Shown piece by piece: positions 1-8,007 of a DNA stretch of 14,914 nt. Both the position numbers and the translations under genes were made by a program. The stretch is from Actinomycetes bacterium (lineage in GTDB: Bacteria; Actinomycetota; Actinomycetes; Actinomycetales; Dermatophilaceae): assembly GCA_023451855.1 (NCBI GenBank), contig JAEXXY010000038.1, positions 1-14,914 on the forward strand, given 5' to 3'. The first letter of the stretch is position 1, and each line of letters starts with the position of its first letter. The notes beneath the pieces were generated by a model. That model was not told the origin of the DNA and made no database searches. It was given only the letters and a program-made list of their open reading frames with translations.

Positions 1-74
1 CGGACCAGCACCAAGCCCGTGCGTAGCATCAAGGGCCAGCGGCCACGGACCGCTAACTCAGTTTCCTAGTCGGA

Positions 75-128
75 GTGTCAAGCATCAGGTGACACAACTC
101 CGTCAAGCATCAGATGAGTCAAGACACA
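75..128. repeat. Paired direct repeats, possible insertion-sequence end
   Basis: The 12-mer GTCAAGCATCAG occurs at 77-88 and again at 102-113, 25 bases apart, each followed by a variant of RTGA. The first copy is also framed by an inverted pair, GTGTCA at 75-80 and TGACAC at 90-95, and a related GTCAAGACACA sits at 118-128. Several spaced copies of a short repeat at a terminus, with a TG...CA boundary, are typical of IS21-family ends. The open frame stopping at 67-69 would then be the tail of its last gene. The family assignment is inference from pattern alone; the other end is not in the window. Confidence 0.35.
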
Positions 129-339
129 CTCTGGCCCGGACTTGCGCGTTGCCGTGGGCTGGCGCCGTTCGCGCGTGCTGTGTCACGTCGGACGTCACCT
201 GACCGCGACCGGTCGGCAGCGCGTTGCACCATGTCACGCTGGGTACCTCATTGCAGCGCTCATGGGGGACGTCCGTGTCGGAGACCCAACTACCGGCGCT
301 ACGTCGCCGCGACCATGCCCTATTGGTCCGGATGATGAC

Positions 340-372
340 TTGTCTCGCCGGAGGTCCGGATAGCCTGCCTCC
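340..372 (+). promoter_or_regulatory. Probable leaderless promoter of the hsd operon
   Basis: TAGCCT at 361-366 fits the actinobacterial -10 pattern TANNNT and lies six bases before the GTG at 373. That is the spacing expected when transcription begins at the start codon itself. A weak -35 (TTGTCT, 340-345) sits 15 bases upstream. The only Shine-Dalgarno-like run, GGAGGT at 350-355, is 17 bases from the GTG, too far to act. The in-frame TAG at 361-363 excludes any earlier start. Confidence 0.35.
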
Positions 373-1923
373 GTGAAAGCAACTGACCTCTCGAGGGTGC
401 GCGCCACCCTTTGGGCCGCCGCGGACGAACTGCGAGCCAACTCGAAGCTGACGCCGGTGCAGTACCGCGACCCGGTACTCGGTCTGGTCTTCCTCGCGTA
501 CGCCGAGAACCGCTTCGAGGCCGTCCGCGGCGAGGTCGAAGCCAAGGCGACCGCCCGCAACCCGGCGACCATCACGGACTACAAGGCCAAGTCGGTTCTT
601 TACGTCCCCGACGAGTCGCGCCTGTCGTACCTGGTCGGCCTGCCTGAGGGTGACGACATCGGCAAGGCGGTTGCCGAGGCGATCAAGGCCATCGAAGCCG
701 CCAACCCGGAGCTGAAGGACATCCTGCCGCGGGGATACCAGAAGCTGGAGCGCTCGACGCTGATCGAGCTGTTGCGCCTCTTCGCTCCGCTACCGACCCA
801 GCTCGAAGGCGACGCGTTCGGCTTCATCTACGAGGACTTCCTCTCCAATTTCGCCGCCCAAGAGGGCAAGGGCGGTGGTGAGTACTTCACGCCCTACTCC
901 ATCGTGCGGCTCATCGTGGAGATCCTGGAGCCGTTCCAGGGTCGCGTCTTCGACCCGGCTTGCGGGTCGGGCGGCATGTTCGTTCAGTGCGCGAAGTTCG
1001 TTGAGCGCCACCACGAATCGGCCACCCGCAAGCTCTCGGTCTTCGGCGTCGAGAAGACCGAGGACACGGTGCCGCTGGCGAAGATGAACCTCGCCCTGCA
1101 CGGGCTCTCCGGCGACATCCGCCAGGCCAACAGTTACTACGAAGACCCGCACGGCGCGGTCGGCGCCTTCGACTACGTGATGGCCAACCCGCCGTTCAAC
1201 GTCGATAAGGTCAAGAAGGAGCAGCTCGCCGGCGACAAGCGCTTCCCCTTCGGGCTGCCAAGAGCCGACAACGGGAACTACCTGTGGATCCAGGAGTTCT
1301 ACGCCGCGCTCGGTCCCAAGGGTCGGGCTGGCTTCGTCATGGCCAACTCAGCTGGCGACGCAAGCCACTCCGAGAAAGAGATCCGTAGGCAGCTGATCGA
1401 GTCGAGGACCGTCGACGTGATGGTGGCTATCAGCTCCAATTTCTTCTACACGGTGACTCTTCCCGTGACGCTGTGGTTCCTGGACAAGGCCAAGGGAGGT
1501 ACGCCGCGGGAAGACAGCGTGCTCTTCCTGGACGCGCGACACATGTATCGCCAGATCGCCCGGGCCCACCGAGACTTCCTGCCCGAGCAGGTCGAGTTCC
1601 TCGCCAATGTTGTGCGGCTCTACCGAGGCGAGGACGTCGAGACCACGGAGGGCAGCGAGGTCCTGCTCAAGGAACATTTCCCAGACGGGACGTACGTCGA
1701 CGTGGCAGGACTCTGCAAGGTCGCCACCCGCGCGGAGATCGAGGCGCAGGGTTGGAGCCTTAACCCCGGGCGCTACACGGGCTCGGCTGCGGTCGACGAC
1801 AGCGACGTCGACTTCATCGGCGGCCTCGAACGACTGTACGAAGAGTTCACCCTCTTGAGCGACGAGGCCGAGGGCTTGCGGTCAAAGGTCGATGCCGCTG
1901 TACAGGGAATCCTCGGCACATGA
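373..1923 (+). CDS. hsdM: Type I restriction-modification DNA methyltransferase subunit HsdM
   Basis: This is the adenine N6-methyltransferase subunit of a type I restriction system. With HsdS it methylates the bipartite recognition site using S-adenosylmethionine, and it is needed for restriction as well. At 516 residues it has the usual HsdM length. An N-terminal helical HsdM_N region (about 6-135) is followed by the methyltransferase fold: GEYFTP at 169-174, the SAM-binding motif FDPACGSGG at 193-201 and the catalytic motif NPPF at 272-275. All key residues are intact, so it is probably active. The GTG start is forced by an in-frame stop just upstream and has no Shine-Dalgarno, which suggests a leaderless message. 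Its TGA overlaps the hsdS start as ATGA. Confidence 0.96.
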   Translation: MKATDLSRVRATLWAAADELRANSKLTPVQYRDPVLGLVFLAYAENRFEAVRGEVEAKATARNPATITDYKAKSVLYVPDESRLSYLVGLPEGDDIGKAVAEAIKAIEAANPELKDILPRGYQKLERSTLIELLRLFAPLPTQLEGDAFGFIYEDFLSNFAAQEGKGGGEYFTPYSIVRLIVEILEPFQGRVFDPACGSGGMFVQCAKFVERHHESATRKLSVFGVEKTEDTVPLAKMNLALHGLSGDIRQANSYYEDPHGAVGAFDYVMANPPFNVDKVKKEQLAGDKRFPFGLPRADNGNYLWIQEFYAALGPKGRAGFVMANSAGDASHSEKEIRRQLIESRTVDVMVAISSNFFYTVTLPVTLWFLDKAKGGTPREDSVLFLDARHMYRQIARAHRDFLPEQVEFLANVVRLYRGEDVETTEGSEVLLKEHFPDGTYVDVAGLCKVATRAEIEAQGWSLNPGRYTGSAAVDDSDVDFIGGLERLYEEFTLLSDEAEGLRSKVDAAVQGILGT

Positions 1924-3074
1924 GTGAGTGGATCCCAACCCCGCTCGGGGAGCTTGTAGACATCCTCGACAGCAAGCGAGTGCCCCTGTCAGCCGCGCAA
2001 CGCTCGTCGCGCAAGGGCCCATACCCCTACTACGGCGCGCAGGGCGTGATCGACCACATCGATGACTTCATCTTCGATGGGCGCTACATCCTCGTTCCGG
2101 AGGACGGTGAAAATCTTCGAAGCAGAAAGCTACCGATTGCGTACTTCGCTGAGGGTCAGTTCTGGGTAAACAACCACGCGCACATCATCAAGGCTAAGCC
2201 CGGTGTCGCCGTGGATCGCTTCGTGCAGAGCGCGCTTGAAGCCACGCACATTGGTGCTTGGGTGACGGGCGCGGCTCAGCCCAAGCTCACCCAGGCCAAC
2301 CTCAAACAGATCCCCCTCCTCATTCCTTCGCTGAGCACGCAGCACGCGATTGCGGAGGTTTTGGACTCGCTTGACGGCCTGATCGAGAATAACCGGCGTC
2401 GGATGGAGGTGCTCGAGGAGATGGCGGGGGCCATCTACCGCGAGTGGTTCGTGAAGTTCCGCTACCCCGGCCACCAAGACGTTCCCCTCGTCGACTCCGC
2501 TCTTGGCCTTGTCCCCAAGGACTGGGAGGTTGGTCGAGTCGACTCGCTCTTCCTTCTTCAACGTGGCTTCGATCTTCCCCTGAATACCCGCGAATCTGGC
2601 ACCGTTCCGGTCATCGGTGCGTCAGGAGTGTTGGGCAGTCACTCCGTTGCAAAGGCGAGAGGACCGGGCGTTACCACCGGTCGAAGCGGCACGGTTGGTG
2701 TTGTGACCTACGTTCGGGGGGACTTCTGGCCATTGAACACGTCCCTCTGGATCAAAGAATTCCGTCTTGCGACTCCGAAGTACGCGTTCTTCTTGCTCGC
2801 GGAGCTTGACCTGAAGCGGGCAGCATCGGGAGCGGCGGTTCCTACCTTGGACAGGAAGGTTGTGCACGCACTGCCGGCGGTCTGCCCCCCAACCGACCTG
2901 ATCGCGCGGTGGGACTCGGCTGTGGCCCCCATGTTCGAGACGATTGACGCCTTGCGTGCTCAATCTGACCGCGCGACGGCAATCCGGGACTTGCTGGTGC
3001 CGAAGTTGGTAACCGGTCAGATCGATCTATCGGCGCTCGATCTCGGTGCGTTGGTTGAGGATCAGGTGGCGTGA
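1920..3074 (+). CDS. hsdS: Type I restriction-modification specificity subunit HsdS
   Basis: HsdS is the DNA-recognition subunit that directs the HsdM and HsdR subunits to a split target sequence. Its 384 residues show the expected two-fold layout. The first target recognition domain spans about 1-130. A central conserved helix follows at about 131-185 and includes QHAIAEVLDSLDGLIENN. The second target recognition domain spans about 186-325, and a distal helix at about 325-372 contains the typical LLVPKLVTGQIDL ending. The first domain contains PYYGAQGVIDHIDDF, the second PVIGASGVLG, both common in type I target recognition domains. The ATG overlaps the hsdM stop (ATGA), so translation is coupled. 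I see no internal repeats or inverted partial hsdS copies that would indicate phase variation. The recognised sequence cannot be deduced. Confidence 0.95.
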   Translation: MSEWIPTPLGELVDILDSKRVPLSAAQRSSRKGPYPYYGAQGVIDHIDDFIFDGRYILVPEDGENLRSRKLPIAYFAEGQFWVNNHAHIIKAKPGVAVDRFVQSALEATHIGAWVTGAAQPKLTQANLKQIPLLIPSLSTQHAIAEVLDSLDGLIENNRRRMEVLEEMAGAIYREWFVKFRYPGHQDVPLVDSALGLVPKDWEVGRVDSLFLLQRGFDLPLNTRESGTVPVIGASGVLGSHSVAKARGPGVTTGRSGTVGVVTYVRGDFWPLNTSLWIKEFRLATPKYAFFLLAELDLKRAASGAAVPTLDRKVVHALPAVCPPTDLIARWDSAVAPMFETIDALRAQSDRATAIRDLLVPKLVTGQIDLSALDLGALVEDQVA

Positions 3075-6000
3075 TGACGCCCACCGGCCCCGAGTTCTTC
3101 TACGTCGAGAAGCCCAGTATGGAGTTGCTCGCCCAGCTTGGGTGGATTCCTGTCGATGCTTTCACGGAGATCCTCGGCGCTCAGGGAACGCTCGGGCGCG
3201 ACTCTCAACACGACGTCGTCCTGAGCCATCGGCTGCGATTTGCGATGCGCAAGCTCAATCCTGAAGACGTACCCGACACGTCAATCAACGAGGCCATCGA
3301 TGCGCTCACGAAGGACCGCTCGATCGTGGATCGAGTCCGAGCCAACCGTGAGGTGTATGACCTGCTGCGCGACGGCTACCGGGCCGAGTGGACCGACGGG
3401 AACGGCGACAAGCGGATCGAGACACTGCACTACCTCGACCTCAGGGATCCGATCAACAACGACCTGCTGGCCGTGCAGCAGATGTGGATCAAGGGCAACT
3501 TGCATAGCCGTCGCCTCGACGTGGCCTTATTTGTCAATGGTGTGCCGCTGGTGCTGATGGAATTCAAGGAGCCGAACGAGCCGGTCAAGTCGGCATACGA
3601 CCTCAACCTCACCGACTATCGCGACACCATCCCGCAGTTGTTCATCCCGAACTGCTTCGTTCTTCTCTCAAACGGCAGCGAGGCGAAGGTCGGATCCACA
3701 CACTCGCCGTGGGAGTTCTTCGGTGACTGGAAGGTCATCGACGCGAGCGGCACTCGTGGCGCGATTGCCTTGGAGACCGCGCTGCGCGGTACCTGCGATC
3801 CGGCGATCCTGCTCGATTTCTTCGAGAACTTCGTTGCCTACATGGAACGACCCGGCGGACTAATCAAGATTGGCGCCCGCTCACACCAGTACCTTGGCGT
3901 CAACGCCGCCATCGAGAACCTTCACCGAGCGCGTGCCGAGCAGGACAAGCGTCTCGGCGTCTTCTGGCACACGCAAGGTTCGGGCAAGTCACTGTCGATG
4001 CTCTGGTTCACCCAGAAAGTGCTGCGCCAGGTCGCGGGCAACTGGACGTTCGTGATGGTCACCGACCGCACAGAACTCGACACGCAGCTGCATGGCGAGT
4101 TCGCCGACGCCGGTGCGATTCCGCCCGAGGCGGCAGTGCACGCGGATTCCATCGCGCATCTACGCGGCCTGTTGACCGCTGACCATCGCTACGTCTTCAC
4201 ACTGATCCAGAAGTTCCAGCCCTCCAAAGCCGCGGGCGAGCGAGAGATGCCGGTGCTGTCCGACCGGTCTGACATCATCGTCATCACCGATGAGGCCCAT
4301 CGCAGCCAGTACGACACCCTCGCGCTCAACATGCGCCGCGCCTTGCCCAACGCCTCGATGATGGGGTTCACCGGCACCCCGCTGATTGCCGGCGAGGAGC
4401 AAGCGACCCGGGAGCAGTTCGGCGAATACGTCAGCGTCTACAACTTCCGCGATGCCATCGAGGACGGCGCGACGGTCCCGCTCTATTACGAGAACCGCAT
4501 CCCCGAGATCCAGCTCGTCAACGAGAACTTCTCTGACGAACTCGATGCGCTGTTGGAAGCCGCAGAGATCGACGAAGCCGCCGAGGGCGCCCTCGCCCGT
4601 CAGTTCGGCACCCAGTACACACTGCTGACCCGACCCGAGCGACTGCAGACCCTCGCTAAGGACCTGGTGGCCCACTTCGTCGGCCGAGGATTCTCCGGCA
4701 AGGCGATGTACGTCGGCCTCGATAAGGCCGCTGCCGTTCGGATGTACAACTTGGTCGGGGAGGCCTGGGCCGAACACCTTGCCGACCTGAGGGCGCAGCA
4801 TGATGCGCTTCCAGAACTGGAGCGTCCGTGGCTCGCGTCACGTATCAAGCTCATGGAGTCGACCGATATGGCCGTGGTGGTCTCCCAGAGTCAGAACGAA
4901 CTCAAGATGCTCGACGATCTCGGACTCGACATCCGACCCCATCGCGAGCGGATGATCCGCGAGGACCTCGCTGAGAAGTTCAAGGACGCCGACGATCCGC
5001 TGCGGCTGGTATTCGTATGCGCGATGTGGATGACCGGGTTTGACGCGCCGAGCGTGTCAACGGTGTACCTCGACCGGCCGATGAAGAACCACACGTTGAT
5101 GCAGACCATCGCCCGAGCCAACCGAGTATTCCCAGACAAGGACAACGGTCTGATCGTTGACTACGTCGGCGTCTTCCGCAACCTGGAGAAAGCGCTCGCC
5201 ATTTACGGGGCTGCCAGTGCGGGGGAGTCGCCTATCGAGATTATCGACGCGCTGGCAGGGGAACTCGACGTAGCGGTCGCTGATCTGATCACGTTCTGCA
5301 CCAACGTCGGCGTCGACTTGCTCGCCATGCGCGACGCCGACGGCTTCGACCACATCGCCAAACGGGACGCTGCGGTTGAGGCCCTACTGGTCGACGAAGA
5401 GACGCGCAACGACTTCACGGTGAAGGCACGTCACGTCCGCAAGCTCTTTAAGGCGCTGCTACCAAACCCACAGGCCGCTGCTCACCAACGCGACGTCGCC
5501 GCGATCCGGGTGCTGGCCGAGCGCATCCACGAGGTGAGCAAGCCACCGACACCCGACATCGCCGCTATCGCTGACGCCGTGGACGCACTCCTGGACCGTT
5601 CGGTCGGTGCCGAGGAGTACGTCATCCGCGCCGCCGCCGAGGGCACCAAACCCGACCCGTTGATCGACCTGTCACAGATCGACTTTGACGGCCTCGCTGC
5701 GAAGCTCGCCGGCCGGAAGCGCGCCGAGACCGATCGGCTTGCGCAGCTCTTGCGACAGCAGGCTATTGGTGCTGCATTGAGGAATCCGACACGGTATGAA
5801 CTGGTCGAGCGGATCGAGCAGTTGATCGACGACTACAACGCCGGCAGCGTCAACATCGATGAGTATCTCCGCCGCCTTATCGAGTTGTCGAAGACTCTGA
5901 CGGCCGAAGAAGAGCGAGCAGTCCGCGAGGGCATGACCGAGGAGGAGCTCGCCATCTTCGACCTCCTCACCCAGCCCGACCCGGTTCTCACTGATGACGA

Positions 6001-6394
6001 ACGAGACCAGGTAAAGGCCGGCGCCAGGCAGCTGCTCGAACACCTTCACGACAAGTTGGTGCAGGACTGGCGTCGCAAGGTAGAAGTAACGAGTGACGTG
6101 AACAGCACCATCCGCCGGGTGCTCGATGGTGGTCTCCCCGAGGCGCCGTACACGCCGGACATATTCATGACGAAGGTGCAGTTGGTCTTCGACCACGTCC
6201 TCACGGCCTACGGTGACAACGGCGAGAGCGCCTACGACCCCCGCCCCGACTACCTGTTCCCGCAAGACGTCCAGGTGGAACTGGAAGGTCCCCTCGACGT
6301 CACCAAGATCGCCGACGACGTGGTGGCGCGAATTCACGCTGATCCGAACTTCGCAGCCCAAGTCGCCGAGCAACTTCGTGCATCGACGGACTGA
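3074..6394 (+). CDS. hsdR: Type I restriction endonuclease motor/nuclease subunit HsdR
   Basis: HsdR translocates DNA using ATP and cuts it when the assembled complex meets unmethylated sites. In the ATG-started numbering (1106 residues, normal for the family) the N-terminal PD-(D/E)XK nuclease has D149, E163 and K165 (MEFK). The superfamily 2 helicase motor has Walker A TQGSGKS at 300-306, the DEAH box at 406-409, TGTP at 433-436, FDAP, and QTIARANR at 677-684. The C-terminal third is helical and would contact HsdM/HsdS. Two start codons are adjacent: GTG at 3071 and ATG at 3074. I prefer ATG because AGGTGG at 3064-3069 is better spaced for it and it overlaps the hsdS stop as TGATG. A TTA leucine codon occurs near 3526. 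The gene appears intact. Confidence 0.95.
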   Translation: MTPTGPEFFYVEKPSMELLAQLGWIPVDAFTEILGAQGTLGRDSQHDVVLSHRLRFAMRKLNPEDVPDTSINEAIDALTKDRSIVDRVRANREVYDLLRDGYRAEWTDGNGDKRIETLHYLDLRDPINNDLLAVQQMWIKGNLHSRRLDVALFVNGVPLVLMEFKEPNEPVKSAYDLNLTDYRDTIPQLFIPNCFVLLSNGSEAKVGSTHSPWEFFGDWKVIDASGTRGAIALETALRGTCDPAILLDFFENFVAYMERPGGLIKIGARSHQYLGVNAAIENLHRARAEQDKRLGVFWHTQGSGKSLSMLWFTQKVLRQVAGNWTFVMVTDRTELDTQLHGEFADAGAIPPEAAVHADSIAHLRGLLTADHRYVFTLIQKFQPSKAAGEREMPVLSDRSDIIVITDEAHRSQYDTLALNMRRALPNASMMGFTGTPLIAGEEQATREQFGEYVSVYNFRDAIEDGATVPLYYENRIPEIQLVNENFSDELDALLEAAEIDEAAEGALARQFGTQYTLLTRPERLQTLAKDLVAHFVGRGFSGKAMYVGLDKAAAVRMYNLVGEAWAEHLADLRAQHDALPELERPWLASRIKLMESTDMAVVVSQSQNELKMLDDLGLDIRPHRERMIREDLAEKFKDADDPLRLVFVCAMWMTGFDAPSVSTVYLDRPMKNHTLMQTIARANRVFPDKDNGLIVDYVGVFRNLEKALAIYGAASAGESPIEIIDALAGELDVAVADLITFCTNVGVDLLAMRDADGFDHIAKRDAAVEALLVDEETRNDFTVKARHVRKLFKALLPNPQAAAHQRDVAAIRVLAERIHEVSKPPTPDIAAIADAVDALLDRSVGAEEYVIRAAAEGTKPDPLIDLSQIDFDGLAAKLAGRKRAETDRLAQLLRQQAIGAALRNPTRYELVERIEQLIDDYNAGSVNIDEYLRRLIELSKTLTAEEERAVREGMTEEELAIFDLLTQPDPVLTDDERDQVKAGARQLLEHLHDKLVQDWRRKVEVTSDVNSTIRRVLDGGLPEAPYTPDIFMTKVQLVFDHVLTAYGDNGESAYDPRPDYLFPQDVQVELEGPLDVTKIADDVVARIHADPNFAAQVAEQLRASTD

Positions 6395-6693
6395 CCCGCT
6401 GGCCCGGCGCGCTGTACACCCGAAGACGTAAGCGCAATGGTGTGGGTGCCGCACTCGGAAACCCTGCCGGGACCGGCCTCAGACCCTCCACGGGCAAGGA
6501 GCCAGGCTGCCGCCCCCTACCCTCGGCCGGTGGTCTGGCTCAACTCGAACGTCCCGCGAGTCACGCTTTCTCCGAGTGTCGATGGAGCGAGTAGCCGATG
6601 CCGGTCGAACCCCTCGATGCGGGCGTCATCGCTCTAGCACCAGCCATTCGCCGCTCGCAGGTGGCTCCGGCTGGTGCGCCCCCGAGGGGCAGG
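6395..6693. other. Convergent intergenic region after hsdR
   Basis: About 300 bases separate the hsdR stop from the stop of the minus-strand helix-turn-helix gene. No coding frame here looks real on either strand. The only structure I see is the inverted-repeat pair at 6637-6690. A run GGTCGAACCCC near 6602 faintly recalls a tRNA T-arm, but no cloverleaf can be built around it. Confidence 0.5.
6637..6690. terminator. Inverted repeats, possible bidirectional terminator
   Basis: GCACCAGCC at 6637-6645 pairs perfectly with GGCTGGTGC at 6669-6677 (9 bp, 23-base loop). It is followed directly by GCCCC 6678-6682 and GGGGC 6686-6690 around a 3-base loop. The structures lie between two converging genes, where a shared terminator would be expected. 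There is no T-run on either side, so a classic intrinsic terminator is not proven; actinobacterial terminators often lack one. A protein-binding or attachment site is an alternative. Confidence 0.4.
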
Positions 6694-6954
6694 TCAGCCA
6701 GGGAACGGGTTGTCCTTGATCCACGACTCCGTGGCCTTGTGCTGCTCGTCGATCCACGCCTCCAGCCTGGCCCGGTCCACGCGCCACTGGCCCCGGCCGC
6801 CCAGCCGCATGGCTGGCAGGTCACCCGAGCGGACCAAGGACCGCACCTGCGCCACCGACGTCGACAGCAGGGCAGCGACCTCCGGCATGCTGTATAGCCG
6901 CGGCTCGATCCCCGCCGCCGGTGCCTCGTCGTCACGCTCGAGGGAATCGGACAT
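6694..6954 (-). CDS. Excisionase/MerR-like helix-turn-helix protein
   Basis: This 86-residue protein is built around one winged helix-turn-helix of the excisionase-like (HTH_17) type. It starts at about residue 20 with YSMPEVAALLSTS, continues through the recognition helix (VAQVRSLVRSGDLPAMRLG) and ends with the wing and the conserved RVDRARLEAWID. Such proteins act as excisionases/recombination directionality factors of integrative elements, or as small transcription regulators; the sequence does not separate these. I chose the ATG at 6954 because GAGGA lies eight bases upstream of it. The ATG at 6963 and a longer reading to 7212 have no ribosome site and the added residues look non-coding. 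It is convergent with hsdR and divergent from the unknown pair at 7324, which it might control. No integrase lies nearby in this window. Confidence 0.8.
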   Translation of the reverse strand: MSDSLERDDEAPAAGIEPRLYSMPEVAALLSTSVAQVRSLVRSGDLPAMRLGGRGQWRVDRARLEAWIDEQHKATESWIKDNPFPG

Positions 6955-7323
6955 GGCGGACATCCTCGCAGACGACGCCTCGTCCAGCCGCCGGAGGCCA
7001 TTTGCGGGCGATTGGCACATTTCCTGGTCGCCGTGGGCCACGTATGTGTGCCAGCCGTAAGTGCGTCGAGGACGTTCGTCGGGGCATGCCGCGGAGTGTC
7101 GGCTGTCAGGGCGCTTCTCACCACGTCCAGGGCGAGCAGATCGATGCCGGACCGGTTCGCCAACCACCTCGCGAGGCACTCGGCGACGTCGCCTTCGGCA
7201 TCGGCAGGCCAAAAGTCACAGTCTCGGCCGAGGACCGCGCACGTAGGCCGACGTTCATCGCGGAGCCGGTGCCTGCCTCACGGCCAAGTAAGCCACTCGT
7301 GACTGGGGGTGGGGGATGGCGCG
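6955..7323. other. Divergent intergenic region with a possible gene remnant
   Basis: This stretch lies between the divergent helix-turn-helix gene and the unknown two-gene cassette and should carry promoters for both; none stands out. On the minus strand, bases 7277-7053 form an open frame with about four-fifths G/C at third positions and natural-looking residues, for example AECLARWLANRSGIDLL and LDVVRSAL. It has no good start codon (only TTG at 7163) and soon loses coding character, so I read it as a decayed gene fragment at most. Confidence 0.35.
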
Positions 7324-8007
7324 GTGACTCTGAGCATCGCCTCTGCGTCGGTGGAGGGCCTTCGGGATCCCGCATTGCCGGTCGAAGGTGAAGTAGCGTT
7401 CAGGCTCATGGCAGGGGAAGAGCTTCACGAGAAGGGCGCGGAGGGCGCTCGTCGGGCGAAGGTATGGCTGGAGCGAACCACCAGAGTGGAGGCCCGCTGG
7501 GTGGTACCCGACCGCGTGGCCGTGCCCAAGCTGACATTTTCGTGGGTGAAGCCGAACATCGATCCATTCTCTTTTGACATCGGCGGACTGCTTAGCGGCG
7601 GTGACTTGGAGGGGGAGCAGTTCGTAGCCGAATCCAAGTTCTATGATAATCCGGGGAATCAGGGCACGATGTACCGTGAGTTCCTCGCAAAGTGCTACTG
7701 CGCTCTCATAGATAGGCCCTCCGTATGTGACCACTTCTTCTGGATCACTTGGGCACCCTTCCTAGTGGAATCTTGGAAAGAGCTCACCAGTGAAGAATTT
7801 GTGGCCAAGGCGGTGACGAAGCACTGCGAGAAGGCTCTTAACTGTGAGCCCAGCGAGGCCGCAGACGCTCTTGACGACACCTTAGTCAAAGAGGTGTCGG
7901 AGCGACTTTGGATAATCGTCCTCTCCAAAAGGCAAGAGCAGCACCTGGTCATGAGTCAGCAACACCTAGCGCTGATCCGACAACACGAGACTGAGAAGGG
8001 AGCGTAA
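7324..8007 (+). CDS. Unknown protein with PD-(D/E)XK nuclease-like signature (cassette gene 1)
   Basis: I do not recognise a named family. In the 227-residue reading from GTG 7324, an N-terminal helix EKGAEGARRAKVWLER (E40) is followed by FSFDIGG with D85, then FVAESKFY with E103 and K105, then a helix containing YREFLAKCY. The order Glu helix, Asp, then Glu-x-Lys on a strand fits PD-(D/E)XK nucleases, so a DNA- or RNA-cutting role is a reasonable inference, not proven. The start is uncertain. GTG 7324 has GGGGGA seven bases upstream; GTG 7309 is also open. ATG 7408 sits eight bases after TAGCGT (7394-7399), which would suit leaderless transcription and would begin just before the conserved helix. 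The stop overlaps the next gene as TAATG, so the two are co-translated. Codon use is less GC-rich than in the genes to the right, with a TTA at 7882 and an ATA codon. Confidence 0.75.
   Translation: MTLSIASASVEGLRDPALPVEGEVAFRLMAGEELHEKGAEGARRAKVWLERTTRVEARWVVPDRVAVPKLTFSWVKPNIDPFSFDIGGLLSGGDLEGEQFVAESKFYDNPGNQGTMYREFLAKCYCALIDRPSVCDHFFWITWAPFLVESWKELTSEEFVAKAVTKHCEKALNCEPSEAADALDDTLVKEVSERLWIIVLSKRQEQHLVMSQQHLALIRQHETEKGA

Larger units (their letters stand above)
1..372. other. Gene-less upstream region
   Basis: No convincing complete gene is seen in this stretch. Frame 1 on the plus strand is open from base 1 to a TAG at 67-69 and could be the last 22 codons of a gene lying to the left, but it is too short to identify. 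Bases 77-128 hold the direct repeats listed separately, and the last 50 bases hold the probable hsdM promoter. The short overlapping open frames between 114 and 363 show no recognisable protein. Confidence 0.5.

Noticed and set aside
5672..6454. A 260-codon open frame on the minus strand
   Set aside because: It is opposite the C-terminal part of hsdR and shows no domain features; a composition shadow. The same holds for the minus frame at 4160-4801.
6600..6615. T-arm-like sequence suggesting a tRNA or tRNA-derived attachment site
   Set aside because: GGTCGAACCCC lacks the usual TTCGA core and no acceptor, D or anticodon stem can be drawn around it.
6955..7212. N-terminal extension of the helix-turn-helix protein to a start at 7212
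   Set aside because: The extra 86 residues are Arg-rich with no coding character, while a good ribosome site precedes the ATG at 6954.
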